A stretch of 64,000 bases of DNA from Adiantum capillus-veneris (Eukaryota > Streptophyta > Polypodiopsida > Polypodiales > Pteridaceae), in the NCBI GenBank assembly GCA_014529385.2, contig CM043967.1, forward strand, positions 10,173,501-10,237,500, written 5' to 3'. The notes beneath the pieces are model-generated. The model did not search any database. It saw only the letters and a list, made by a program, of their open reading frames with translations, and was not told the DNA's origin. Shown here in pieces: positions 1 through 15,301 of the stretch (position 1 is the stretch's first letter; each line of letters starts with the position of its first letter). The translations under genes were made by a program, and so were the position numbers.

Positions 1-498
1 CACAGAACCCTTGCAAATGCCCTTTTATATGCACAGCATCAGTGAGTCATACAAAAATATCCACAAAAGCTTGTTTAATGCATTTTTACCCTCAAAAGCA
101 CACTTTTCCGTGATTTCAAATGCAATCAAGTACTTTAGCAAATAATTCAGTGATGAATAGCTCTAGATCAGAATCGGATCACTTACCTAAAGCTACTCCT
201 ACAAATCATATGGGGTTTTGCATCTATGAGTAGAAAAACGCTTCACTGCCACACACGGACTAGTAAACGCTTCTATCACCTCACAAATCACTCGACCACC
301 AACAACTACTCTAATCCACATATCCTAACTAAACCTATCTAGTCGCAGACCCTCGGCAAGACACACGCTTCCTGGCTATCCACTTGATCACGGAATATCC
401 TCTTCCGGATCCACTTAAGAAAAATGCTTTCTTTAGCCGAAACTAAATCAAGCAACCATCACACGAGTGTTAGCAGGAAACCTACTTAGGTCCTTGTG
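1..498 (-). other. probable leader of a minus-strand LTR element, no gene
   Basis: No coding frame is convincing here. If the primer binding site at 499-516 is real, this stretch is the untranslated leader that follows it on the minus strand; the gag gene would lie outside the window. This is inference from position only. Confidence 0.35.
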
Positions 499-516
499 TC
501 CCTAGCAGCGGCGCCA
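499..516 (-). promoter_or_regulatory. primer binding site (PBS), tRNA-Asp-like
   Basis: Read on the minus strand the site begins TGGCGCCGCTGCTAGGGA. It differs at a few positions from the 3' end of plant tRNA-Asp, which the large element at 57,941-57,958 matches exactly. A TG dinucleotide that can start an LTR follows one base away on the plus strand. Confidence 0.5.
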
Positions 517-517
517 A

Positions 518-1465
518 TGTTGGACGGGAAGTCTCACACACCCATGAAGTGCATGCAAACACTACCTAGATCAACATAATGTCAATCGAGGACACAGATG
601 ACACGATAGGCACACGGAGGAAATCTCTTTAGCTTGTCAAGCTGAGACCATCCTACACATACAACACTCTGGAAGGCCAACTAAACCACAATCAAGAACC
701 TCACTGCTCTCAACTACACCACCTAGCCACATACACACATACGAAAGGTAACTCACCTAATCATGCCAGATTCGTACGAAACTTAAGGAACACCATCCCC
801 TCACTAGGATACACCTGTCCCTAAGCTTCTATACTCAAAACCCTCACTCTAAACCCGTCTGCGAAAAATGCGTAGGATGACATAGCAGAATTCTGAAAGT
901 GCCTGAAACTGAAATTTATGAATACCTATGCGTAGCTTATGTCGCCACGATTCTATAGACTACTAGCACGCAGAAAACAGGCATCGTTTGATACACTTAC
1001 GGCCACAAATAGCTCGTAGATGCGTCGACGTGTGCGCTTCGTCTCACGGGGAATGCTTGGCGTTGTAGCGTAGCTCTCCTCGAGCCTACCGCAATGGTGC
1101 AGTCGGATCTTTAATGTGTTGAGCGAGCCGGGCGTAGCGAGAGGATGAAGCTCACGCTCACTCTCTTTCTCTCTCACACACAGTAGACGGCAGCGCTAAA
1201 ACTTGATTATGATTAAAAGTCCTTTTTACAAAATGACCTAGGTACCTTATATACTAAGGCTACCTTAGGTTTAACCAAAAATGGGGTTGAAAGGGTCAAA
1301 TGGCTTTGTATTTACAATCTGGAAGTGCCATTTCACCCCGGCTTCTGAAACTAGAATAACTACTCATTACAAATGACATTTATAGCCATAATCCGCAGCA
1401 TTTCATAACTCGCAAAAGATACGACTTTGGTACGAAACTTGAGTTATGTTGTGTTGTTGACCCAA
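518..1465 (-). mobile_element. LTR of a minus-strand Ty3/gypsy element (partial)
   Basis: The stretch begins with TG directly beside the PBS and contains a TATA-like box on the minus strand at about 1,247-1,254. Further along, a pyrimidine-rich segment and the words AGCTCACGCTCACTC resemble the LTR of the large Athila/Tat-like element, so a related family is likely. The right boundary is uncertain, because chromovirus sequence starts at 1,475 and no clean CA terminus is visible. It could be a solo or truncated LTR. Confidence 0.45.
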
Positions 1466-1474
1466 TGGTCAACA

Positions 1475-2236
1475 GCTACTAAAAGCCTATGTCATGGAAG
1501 TAGATCAACGTTCTCAATCAAAGAAGTACCTACCTCTTATAGAGTATGTGTACAATGACATTGTACATACTTCTATGGTGAAAGCACCTTTCGAGGTTAA
1601 AGAGGGAAAATCCAAAAGTCCCTTACTACTTAAAGTATATGGGAAGATCTTCGTTGCTGATGAATATAGCCGAGACTCACAAGAATATTTTCCAAAGATT
1701 AGGTTATATCCATCTCAAAGCAAAGGCAAAAAGGGTTGCTGCTAATAAGCATAGAAGAGCCTTAGCCTTTAAGGAAAATCATTGGGTCTTGCTAAAGTTC
1801 CGCAAGGCTCATCTAAGGCATACTATGGGCAAGAATTCTACAAGCCACCAAGAGTATTATGCTAAACTAGCAAAAATATACTATGGTCCTTTCTTTTAAA
1901 ATTATTAAGCCAATCAATGAGATGGCTTATTAGTTAAAGTTGCCCAACCATTGGCTCATTCAGAATGCTAACCATGTGAGCCTACTCAAGCCTTACAAAG
2001 GAGAGCCACCAAAAGAACCAATAATGGAGAACCCGCCAGAGATCGAAGCTCAAGAAGAGGTGTTGTAGCCCGAATTGATTCTTCGACACAAAGACAAGGT
2101 ACTAAGAAACGATAAGATCCAATGATATCTTGTTAAGTTTAAGAATTATCCTTTTAAAGATGGTAGATGGATGCAAGGAACCTAACTTAAGGATAATATG
2201 AACCTTGTCAATGCTTACAATGCTAAACTAGACTAA
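1475..2236 (+). pseudogene. chromovirus integrase C-terminus and chromodomain remnant
   Basis: This is the same family as the intact gag-pol at 41,825-46,774 and aligns from about 46,013 of that element to its stop. Visible segments include the integrase stretch around KYLPLIEYVYN, the GPF motif region, the VSLLKPYKGEPP linker, and the chromodomain words YLVKFKNYPF and RWMQG. The frame is broken: a deletion and frameshift lie near 1,700, and TAG or TAA codons interrupt the linker and chromodomain. It is 5' truncated at 1,475, so gag, protease, RT and the integrase catalytic core are missing. Many substitutions make it older than the copies at 18.6 kb and 41.8 kb. It cannot encode a working protein. 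Confidence 0.85.
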
Positions 2237-2595
2237 GCAAATAAAAATGCATTTTAAATGAACAACATTTTTGTCTTATAAGACTCATTCTCTTTCTTTT
2301 ATTGTGCACAAAATTTAAGAAGTATGCATGTTTAGGATCATGTTGGTGGTGACAACGTCTCCCAAACACCAAGTAGAACTTGTCACTCTACTTTGGAAGT
2401 ATGATATGGACTAAAGAGCAGACATGCTTGTGGCAGCTAAGTCTCCCTAGCACCAAATGGATTAGTCATCCATTTTGGAATGATGTCGAAGGGTTAAAAG
2501 GGATCCTCTACCTGCTAAGAAACATGGACTAATGACTAGGCTTTATCTTCTCTACCTCATATTCAAGGATGACTATGATTTCAAGAGAGAGGTAA

Positions 2596-4225
2596 TGTCA
2601 TAAAATATAATATCTAACTTTACCAATGATTTTCTCATATTAAATTGATCACTTAATATGGGAAGACAAAAGGGGAACAAGAGTTAGGATATATATATGT
2701 TCTTCTAGACCTATCTCAATAGGAGACCAAAAGGAGAAATGGTTGCATCTCAATAGGGGTCCAAAAGGAGATGGTCTACCAAAGAGCAATGTGCAATAAT
2801 TGATTCTAAATTTACCTCAGAAAGGACCAAGAGGAGAGATGGTTACATCTCAAAACGGGTCCAAATGGAGGTAGTCTATCAAAGAGCAACCTGCATCTAA
2901 TGGAGCCTAAAAGACCTTAGGGTTAGCTTCATTAAAGACCTCCACACAAAGGTTATTGTTAAAAAGTCCTTTGACCTTACGCAAGCTAGGGTTAACCTCG
3001 AGGTGGGAATCCTACCCAAGCATGAGGTGCTAAGATGCTTAAAGTGGTTGTGGAAACCTTGCCCAAAGCTTGAGGTGATTTTTATGCTTAAATGACTAAG
3101 GTTTTTGAAATGTTAAATTCAAAGATAAAGTCTCAAGAGGCGTGAACGTTTCCATGCTTGAGTGACTAAGGCTTGAAGTATTCAATTCAAAACAAATGAC
3201 TTTAGAAGCATAAAAGACACATGCTTGCTTGATTGACTAAGCCCTTGAAGGATTCAATTCAACCAAATGACTTAATAAGCATAAAAGACATATGTTCAAA
3301 TGATCCTCCACATGTGGCCCTCATGTTGTGCTTGAATGCTATTGGATAGGTTTTAAAGGGGTCCAATGAGAATTTAGATACATAAAAGAAACAATTAAGT
3401 TCTTTTTCTCAAATAGGAAAAAGAGGACACATGTCCAAATGAAATAATAAAATAATACGAGAGAGAGAGACAGGTGTGGACCAATCATGAGAGGGGGGCA
3501 TACTCTTCTGCGCACACACACACACACACATTATCTCATTGTGTGGAGTACAAAGTGAAAGAGCTCCATCTCCTTCTCCAAGTTTGTTGAGAAGTGGAGA
3601 GCCTACACCAACACTCTTGGCTATGGAATTCAAATCCAACCAATAGCCATGCTTCAATGCTTAAGCTTGCCATCTTATTCATCTTCATTACTATGCTATT
3701 ATGCTATGCTAAGCAAGAAGAGTGATGATAAGTGAGGAACTATTTCTTTCTCCTATGGAATGTTTCTTCTTCCTCTAACTACCCTCATTCCCCGCTAGCT
3801 CTCTCCATCTTCGAAGGTGTTTGAGGCCTTAGGACTAGGGCTTGGATAGTTAATGCTTTTTGCAAAGTTTATCTTAAGATCGTGATGCATGAAGCTTTCC
3901 ATCTTCATAGCATCACCAAGGTCACAAGGAACACAAATATTGTATTGTAACAAGTCTCTCTTGATGGGAGAACCTATAATACAAACGCCTTTTGGAGGGG
4001 GGACCGGCTCCAAGTAAATCCGGTCCTCAACTATTGTCATGTTCTCTAATACTCTCTCTCTCTCTTGCAAAGGTATTGTTCATGCCAAGTTAATTAAGTA
4101 CTATGTTTATGTTGCTACCATCAATTAAGTTCACCCTCTAAGTTCTCAAAGTGATCACATAAAAATGCTCACTTTAATTCTCTTAATTCCGCTACTCTCA
4201 AAGTTCATAAGCAATTCCCATCACA
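2596..4225 (+). mobile_element. 3' LTR of the truncated chromovirus copy
   Basis: It starts TGTCATAA right after a purine tract (CAAGAGAGAGGTAA), like the LTRs at 22,430, 39,817 and 47,132, and aligns with them along its length with many substitutions and indels. It retains the GGACCGG/CCGGTCC hairpin at 4,001-4,026 and repeated CCAAT words. The 3' end (near CCCATCACA) is approximate, since the final segment is diverged and another LTR-like repeat begins at 4,229. Confidence 0.8.
4001..4026 (+). promoter_or_regulatory. conserved LTR hairpin GGACCGG...CCGGTCC
   Basis: A perfect 7-bp stem with a 12-nt loop. The stem is unchanged in this old copy although the loop has diverged (CTCCAAGTAAAT here, CTCCATGCAAAT in younger copies). 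Confidence 0.6.
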
Positions 4226-4228
4226 AAT

Positions 4229-4648
4229 TGGGAGATGGAAGTCAAGCAAAAGTGAAGTGGTTTTTCATCAAGATAGTAGTGGGCGTATTCTCCAGTGCAT
4301 TATAGTTTTAACTAGTGGGTGAGGTAAGATTGCAATATTCAATCTCACATTGAGTGGGATGAAAAAAGAATAATACTACCACTCATATCCCTAATATTAG
4401 GATAAATCATTTGCGTTTACATCCGTTCTTAGGTCATTGCACCATATGTCACGTGTAAGAGATTTTCCCCATACCCTCTTATTTGTGTGAAAATGACCCT
4501 CCTTCCTAGTGTCAAGCCTAAGGTAGGTCTGGGTAGTGGGTCAAGGATCGGGATGCTCATGTGGTTTAGGGGGCTATATTTGGCAGGCCAAGGGCCTATA
4601 TATTGTGTTTGGGTGGACAGTTGCATGCATCAGTTCCTAGTCTCCTCA
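4229..4648 (+). mobile_element. LTR-like repeat followed by a tRNA-iMet-type PBS
   Basis: The interval starts TGGGAGATGG and ends CTCCTCA, two bases before a PBS-like word at 4,651-4,665. It contains a TATA-like stretch (CTATATATTG near 4,600). Its first 250 bp match 10,057-10,311 in the same orientation, showing a dispersed repeat. Size and layout suit a small Ty1/copia-type LTR. No recognisable gag-pol follows; a (TC)n tract begins 60 bp further on. Confidence 0.5.
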
Positions 4649-4650
4649 TA

Positions 4651-4665
4651 TTGGTATCAAAGTTC
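4651..4665 (+). promoter_or_regulatory. PBS-like site, tRNA-iMet type
   Basis: TTGGTATCAAAGTTC resembles the iMet primer site TTGGTATCAGAGCTC seen exactly at 41,408-41,422, with two changes. Confidence 0.5.
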
Positions 4666-4725
4666 AAGAAAGCACGAGAGCTATGGAGGAGGGGGAGAGC
4701 CGGTGTGGAGAAGCATGGCAAGTGG

Positions 4726-4728
<3 letters not shown>

Positions 4729-4804
<76 letters not shown>
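4729..4804. repeat. (TC)n microsatellite
   Basis: A perfect dinucleotide tract of 38 units, in a region with no gene. Confidence 0.98.
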
Positions 4805-4805
<1 letters not shown>

Positions 4806-4806
<1 letters not shown>

Positions 4807-7800
4807 ATGCAAGGCTATGGCGGTTCTGCGGGGGTGAAGAACAGTTGCAGGCCGTGGAAGTTTTTGGAGATCTTTTTTTTTGCATGTATGTAAGAGTTCG
4901 TGAAGAAGACGAAGAAGGCTATGTCAAAAAAGTGCAGCGTGTGGGTATGGTTGCCTCGTAGAGTAGGAGCAAATCGATCAACATTGAACTACAATCTTTC
5001 TAGTTTGGCGAGTTCGTGTTATCGTGGGGAGGAGTTTTCAACATCACTAAGATTGCAACCAAGATCTGTAGCTTGTAGTATTGCATCATCCTCGTTCTTT
5101 ATTTGGGCACTTAGCATCACTTACATAGCTCAAGAGCTTCTTCTTCACATGCAACCACCCAAGGGGAGGGCCCTCAAGGTTAAAAATCTAGATAAGGGAG
5201 CATGCCCACATGGAGCACACCCCATCACATGCCCTCTTCTAGCGGAGACGAGGATGGTGGGAGAATTTCCGACAAAGACAACAATCTACATCAATGTTCT
5301 ACTGCAAAAAGTCTACAATTTTGAAATCACAGAACGTTGATAGGTTGAATAAGAATTCCATAACTCCTTGACCATAGTTTGCACGGAAAGTTGATATTGC
5401 AAATAATTATGGAACTTATTTAGAATCCATGCAAGGCATGGTGGTGGTCATGGAGCACTATGGACATGCAAGGGTGTTGCGAGTCCCAGACAAGCAATAC
5501 CTAGATTGTAATTCGGGCAAGACCCTAGGTAGCAAGAAGTAGGAAATCTATTGCAAAATAATGGATTTATTATCTAAATGATGCAAAGGTTTTCAATAAA
5601 GAATTTATCAGTTTTCTTCTTGGTTGAAATTAATTTGATTATTACGACGGTGAGGCAAGTCAACACAAGTACTTCATGAGGTACGTAATTGATTTTCACT
5701 TTTATTAGAATGTGCTCGATAGCTATGGCATACAATGGATGCGTGTGCTGCCATATAATTTTTTCCATAATTGTGCAATTTAAGTATTCAAGGCACAAGC
5801 AAGGCTTGTGGCAATTACCATAAGCACCATTTTTTTTGCCAAATACACTATAGTAAAGAGCAAAGATTGGTTTGATGACCACAGTCAACAAGACTTGAGT
5901 AAGGAACGGTTCTAATAAGAAGCACGGCTTCTCCCCATGCAATGCATTGGCAAGAGCACTTCAAATGAGTATAATCATCAGGTTTGAGATTTCCTATTTT
6001 CATGAGTTTTTTAGCTTTATATATGATTTCATACTGCAAGATGTTTCCAAGCGGTTAGCTTTTGATGCAAAAGCGAGGCCAAGAAGGTCACAAGTACTTA
6101 CTAACTATTAATATGGGAAGGCTTGTTGCTAAAAAATTTGAAGGATCCAAACATGTTTGGCATGGCTAGTTCTTTGTAGTTCAAGAAACTTGCAGACATC
6201 TCTCTTTCTACATCTCCAAGTTTGGCGTTTGAATTTTTTCTAGGGCATGTCTCCTAGGCAAAATGTTTCTGCACTTGATCAAGACAATGGTCCAAGGTGC
6301 ACCACGGCTTCTACACATATGCAATATTTTATATGAGCCAACCATACTACATGTGCTACTAATTTCTATACCAAGGGTGGAAATTCAAGCAAGTTGGTAA
6401 GGAAGTTATAGTTTACAACTTTGAACTAATCTTGCAAAAGTTTTTATCATGCCAACTTGACAAGCAAAGGTTGCTTCAATCAAGTAGATTTTGGCAGTAA
6501 GATAGCTATGTTTCCTAAGCTATTTACTCACTATATTGGGCAATCTAAGGATTTCCAATTATATGTACAATTCGGCAAGGCCTATTCTCTATGAAAACTT
6601 GAGAGACGATTCATTTTCTTTTGCATTGACATATGTTTGTCAGTAGGACAAGCTATTGGATATGAGCACGGGCTCCATCCTACCTTATCTTTTTCATGTA
6701 TTTATGCGAAGAAAGGTTTCAATTTAGGGCATATTCTCCAGGGGTGTACCTTTAAGAAACTATTCATATAACGTGCATTCAAAGGGTATCAAAAAACGTC
6801 CTTTTACTTACATGCTTAAGGTAATAGAATGACCCCTTTTTCTTCAAAAAATTTATGGGTTTTTCTCTAAAAAATCATTTTAAAAACCCCTTCTGTTAAT
6901 ATAATCCTGTTTAAATTTTAAAATTTGCGCAATTAAAAATCCCTTTCATTCGAACTCACGTGGTAACTTACATGTCCAAGAGGTGAACCCCCAAGGGGAA
7001 TATTGCATAGAAGTTTCTAAAGTTTGGAATATGCTATTAGCATACAAACTTGGGAAAACTTTGCAACATGTCCGAATGCTTTTCACTAGAGGTCAGAATG
7101 AACAAATCCAAGAGGGCATGCAAGGGACATCCAACATCTCCAAGTCAGGTTCAAGCAAAGGCAACTCGTCTCCAAGGAGCGACAAGTTTACACAATTTTA
7201 AGTTCTTTTTTCTTATCTTTAACTTTTCATTTGGAAAAAAAAATCCCTATTGTTCAAAGCAAAGTGCTTTGACAAATCTAACAAGAAGCAAGGCTTCATT
7301 TCCATTCCACTGTGCTACCCTTTGACTTAGGATCAATGGTCATCATGACCCACAGGTTTGACAAATTGGCAACATACGGATATAAACTCACATTTTATGT
7401 TTTACAACATCCAACTGTGACGTATCCGTGCCAATACAAATTGTGCAAGGCACATATATCATTGGGAAAAATTGTTGAGATTGATATTGTAGCCAAGGGC
7501 TTAATATCATTATTTTGCTAATATGCATGCATGGCATGCCAATACGGTGGGATCTATTACATTGAATCATTGTTTATGCTTCCACTATACCATCAGCTAC
7601 TGTGTTCATGAAAAATTAAGGATGGTATCTTGGCTTGTGACCATTATATATGTCTACAATAGTGGGCACTTTTATATGTCTACAATGGTGGGCACTTTTA
7701 CATCATTGTCTCTCCACACAAGTTGCAGCTAATATCAATGATGCTTTATCTAGATAGTAAGTAGTCATGGCCTCGCTATCAATCAAGTAATTCATGAAAA

Positions 7801-8587
7801 CACATGAATAACCTAAGAGAGCCTTAACATAGGGGATTCCTTGTTTTTCCACCCAAGAAAATTTAGTATGACTATCTTCTTTGGGGTGTTAGACATCTGT
7901 TCATGGAGAGATAAGATCCAGTTGTGAATAAGCTTCCAACTTGAGAAGATATGTTGCTTAGTGGCAGCATTGATTGTGTCTCTAAGAGTGGTATTTTCAT
8001 AGGTATGACCCAGCTAATACACAATCACTCCATAGGTGTTGAGGATCACAGTTTAATCTCATCATAGTTGTAATTTCTAGGAAAGAAATCTACACTTTGC
8101 CAAGGGGTAGTGGACAAGTTCATTTTCCCAAGTTGATTCCAATCAGTGTTAAACACGGTAGAGTGTGTTGGTCACCATTGATTGCTAGTTTGAGAAATCT
8201 TCATACAGAGTCTAACCAAGGGGTTTGACACTATAGATTGTAACCAAGGGGTTTGGATTTCCAAGGAAAGACCTAGGGTTACAAGTGCAGTACTACTTGA
8301 TTTTTAGTAATCTTTCAATTAGTGTTACTAGGCCTTTTCAGGTAGGAGATTTGGTTATGTGATATTTGACTACGGGTAAGTGAACACTATGTTCACCTCC
8401 AAGTACACATATGATTTGGTTTTATTTCATTTTTCAATAGGCTTTGATTTACTTGGTTAACTAGGATGCATAAGATTAAATGCTTTCATCCATTTTTCTC
8501 TTCACAGACATGACAAGGTCATGTAGGAGCACAAAATTTTGGGGCCATAGTGTCCTAGATACGTTTATGCATTATGAAGTTATGGAC
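4806..8587. other. no recognisable gene or element
   Basis: Only short chance open frames occur on either strand. I found no retroelement motif, terminal repeat or RNA gene. The left part may be a decayed internal region of the element whose LTR ends at 4,648. The 7.7-8.6 kb part lies downstream of the reverse transcriptase remnant at 8,588-9,455 and may be its decayed 3' end. Confidence 0.5.
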
Positions 8588-9455
8588 CTACATGGTAGGG
8601 TTTTTTTTGGAACATGATATCACAGTAACCCAAAGAATATAATCAAAATATCTACATGTATACCGAGCTCTTGCAAGTTTGGCCTTACAGAGTGCTTCAA
8701 AATTTCTTTGAGCCTTAGAGTGCTTCAGAAGTCCTTTGATGTATTTGTACTCTTGTGCATGTAGGTATAGGTTGCACCGCATAGGGGAGTGAGCTAATCC
8801 CACGGGTATCCCATTCACTTGCATGAAGGTGCTACCATTGCATTGGACTATCCTATTGTCAATCAACCATGAGTTGAGAGATACAACTTGTTCTTTGGAA
8901 AAGAAGTTGATTCTTGTACACTTTGTTGGTCCAATGGCCTTCTGAACATAGTGTAGGAAAATTTTTGAATGAGACTTACATGAACTAGGTATATTATATA
9001 GAGGACAAATTTATTACAATTTTTTAAGCCATTCTTCCCCTATTGTGGGATGCTCCCATAAAACATTTTACTATTTGTTGATTTAACATATATGGTCTTT
9101 TGAGGTAGGCATTTACTACATCATAGAGGGGATCTAGTAGCCACCAAGCTCATACCTTTAGATTATGGTATAACAAAGTTTTTTGGTTTAAGAAAGTCGA
9201 TCTATGTTTCAATGTAGTTATAATAATTTTCAATGAGCATGCAAATAATAATGAGATTTGGGAGAAGCAACAGCTAGCTCCACTTGTAATCCAACTAAAA
9301 GTTTGTATTGTGTGCTTTATAAATGGACATAAGGAAGGGTAATTCCAATTCGTTATTAGTAAGAATAGAGTGCAATACTTATTATGTTTTGCAAGGATTC
9401 CTTGGCTATTGATATGTGAGGGATGAAATCTTTTTCTACCAACATGCTCTAGCAA
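8588..9455 (-). pseudogene. Penelope-like reverse transcriptase remnant (copy B)
   Basis: Two minus-strand pieces, in the expected order, look like a Penelope-like RT. The upstream piece (9,150-9,455) contains YPSLCPFIKHT followed by FSWITSGASCCFS, matching the K-H-K / F-R-W-I-x-x-A-S core seen in copy A. The downstream piece (8,588 to about 8,990) contains NGIPVGLAHSPMRCNLYL, the RT G-I-P-M-G-x-x-x-S-P block, and then CRYFDYIL where an active enzyme has R-Y-x-D-D. The second catalytic aspartate is therefore changed to Tyr. The pieces are separated by stops and frameshifts, so it is dead. The family assignment is from motif pattern, not a search. A shorter duplicate of the catalytic segment lies at 9,625-9,690. 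Confidence 0.6.
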
Positions 9456-9624
9456 ACATCACCAAGTAATACATACATACACAAATTGGGTTGTTAGATG
9501 CTTTGTCTAAGCAAGTAATGCAGTATCTATGTCCAAGATCTTTAATGAGAGGGTCAACGTCATAATTTTCTTGACATGTTTCTTGCGTGCTCCTTCAAGA
9601 AGAATTGTGGACATGTATTGGTAC

Positions 9625-9690
9625 CCCAAAGAATATAATCAAAATATCTACATGGATATATGAGCTCTTGCAAGTTTGGCCTTAGATAAA
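9625..9690 (-). repeat. duplicated fragment of the copy B RT catalytic segment
   Basis: About 65 bp nearly identical to 8,632-8,697 in the same orientation, covering the codons around CRYFDYIL. It indicates a local duplication or a second fragment of the same element. Confidence 0.8.
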
Positions 9691-10056
9691 CAAGATTTAG
9701 GACATAATGGAAAGGATTGAGGATCCAAGCTTATCCATAATCTTCAAAACTTATGAGGTTACATTGAATTTAATGGCTCATTCCAATATTTACAACAAGT
9801 TTTAGGGGTGGTGATACCTACACCATCAGGCATAACAAAAAAAAAGTTAGTATTTTACCATGCATGGACTACAAGCATCAAATATTCAAGAAAAAATTTG
9901 TTGATGGTCATTGTAAGTAGTGGAGGGAATCATTAAGGTTATTACATGAGACTTGGCCATGTCCATGTATGGTTGGTTGGAGAAGTAGGGGTCAATAAGG
10001 TAGTCTAAAATAACAGGCAGTTCCATGGTGTTCTTTTTTAGAAAAGGAGTGGGGGA
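9691..10056. other. no recognisable gene
   Basis: AT-rich sequence without a supported frame. It may be the upstream end of Penelope-like copy B, but no motif proves this. Confidence 0.4.
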
Positions 10057-14026
<3,970 letters not shown>

Positions 14027-14353
14027 CCTCAAAGTTTTACTAAGTCAACCCACATGGTGGGGTCTTTTTGTAAGCGACAGTCATCATGATGTCAAGTCAC
14101 AGTGACAATACCATATGCAAGAACCAATAATCATCCGGGATATACCCTTCCATCCCAAAGCTCCATTATGCATCGACGGGATACTTACCTTTTCAGTGGG
14201 CAAAAGAAACCACCACAAAGTTCAGTAAGCCAACCCACACAATAGGTTTTAACAAAATTTGTAAGCGATAGGCATGATGATGTCAAGTCACAGCGCCAGT
14301 ACCATGTGTAAGAACCAATAATCATCAGGTGTATATCCTCCATCCCAAAGCTC
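14027..14353. repeat. imperfect tandem duplication, about 188-bp period
   Basis: Two copies (about 14,027-14,165 and 14,213-14,353) share CAACCCACA, TTGTAAGCGA, GATGTCAAGTCACAG, AAGAACCAATAATCATC and CATCCCAAAGCTCCA, with indels between them. Confidence 0.8.
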
Positions 14354-15301
14354 CAGGTTACTTACTTTTTCAATGTCAATCCAAGAGGCAGTTACCATAC
14401 AATACTCCTACACATCAGTGCACAGAAAACAACGCTATCTGCGTTGATAATTTACTTACCACCAAATTATGCCAAATCAAGTAATTTTAGACAAATAAAT
14501 CTCCTAAAAAACCATATGTGGCTTTTACTGGAGAAAATCCAAAACCCAGTTGAGGGGTTAGAGTAACAAAAACCATTCAACTCTATGTACTTGTAATGTA
14601 GAGCAACCCCATTCGGTGAGCTATATCAGGCATCCCGTGCAGGTGATCAAAACACCCTAGCATGGTTATGTTTATGAAATCTAAACAAGAAAGAAAACTG
14701 CGTTCAGTAGATAGTGACAAACGTGAGTTGTTTGAGCTAACAGCTCCATGTTGGTGTAGCAGTAAATATTGGAAACCAACACACAACCCTCTCTCTCAAA
14801 AAACACACACCCAAAGCTAAGTGAGGGGTAGAAAGCGCCTTCACCTCCTTAAATAAAGGGGGAAAACACCATCACCCCTGGCATGCGCAGAATCCTCCCA
14901 GGTATTGGGTGTAGTATGCGCCTTCTAGGAATCGACACCATGCGGCCGCCTCGGCAGTGGTCCGGCTCACCATTGCAAAGATTTTTTACCACGGCGCCTC
15001 ACGGCAGAGTAGGTAAGTGTAAAATAGAGAGATCCACGTTTTTTTAACTTGCCAGTTACTGTTTAAGTGGCAGTTATTAGCCTATAAGGGCTCTACCCCA
15101 TGGTAGATTTCAAACTTAGTGTACAAAACTGAAGCTATTTTCCCAAGATGACATTATTAGGGTTTAGTAGAGTTTTTTCCAATATGCTGAAAGCTCAAAA
15201 AAGCAAGTAACAAAGTGTGTGAGTGTGTGTACCCACCCTGTCCCAGGCACCAAACACAATGGGTCGATAGTAGGCCCATTGTTAATGGTCCTACTACCTT
15301 A
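14354..15301. other. no gene; left flank of the Penelope-like element
   Basis: No supported coding frame. A GC-richer patch lies near 14,880-15,000. A short telomere-like word, TTAGGGTTTAG, is at 15,157-15,167, just outside the 3' end of the Penelope-like remnant. Confidence 0.4.

Noticed and set aside
953-1177. 74-codon minus-strand frame
   Set aside because: It lies within LTR-like sequence, has no recognisable domain and overlaps the presumed 5' untranslated part.
4683-4961. Possible gag start after the PBS at 4,651
   Set aside because: The ATG frame runs straight into the (TC)n tract and shows no Gag motif afterwards.
5574-7732. Several frames of 60-120 codons on both strands
   Set aside because: They are short, mutually overlapping and without motifs or compositional support; typical chance frames in AT-rich DNA.
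14870-15010. GC-rich patch as a gene promoter or first exon
   Set aside because: The minus-strand ATG there gives only about 34 codons and nothing recognisable follows.
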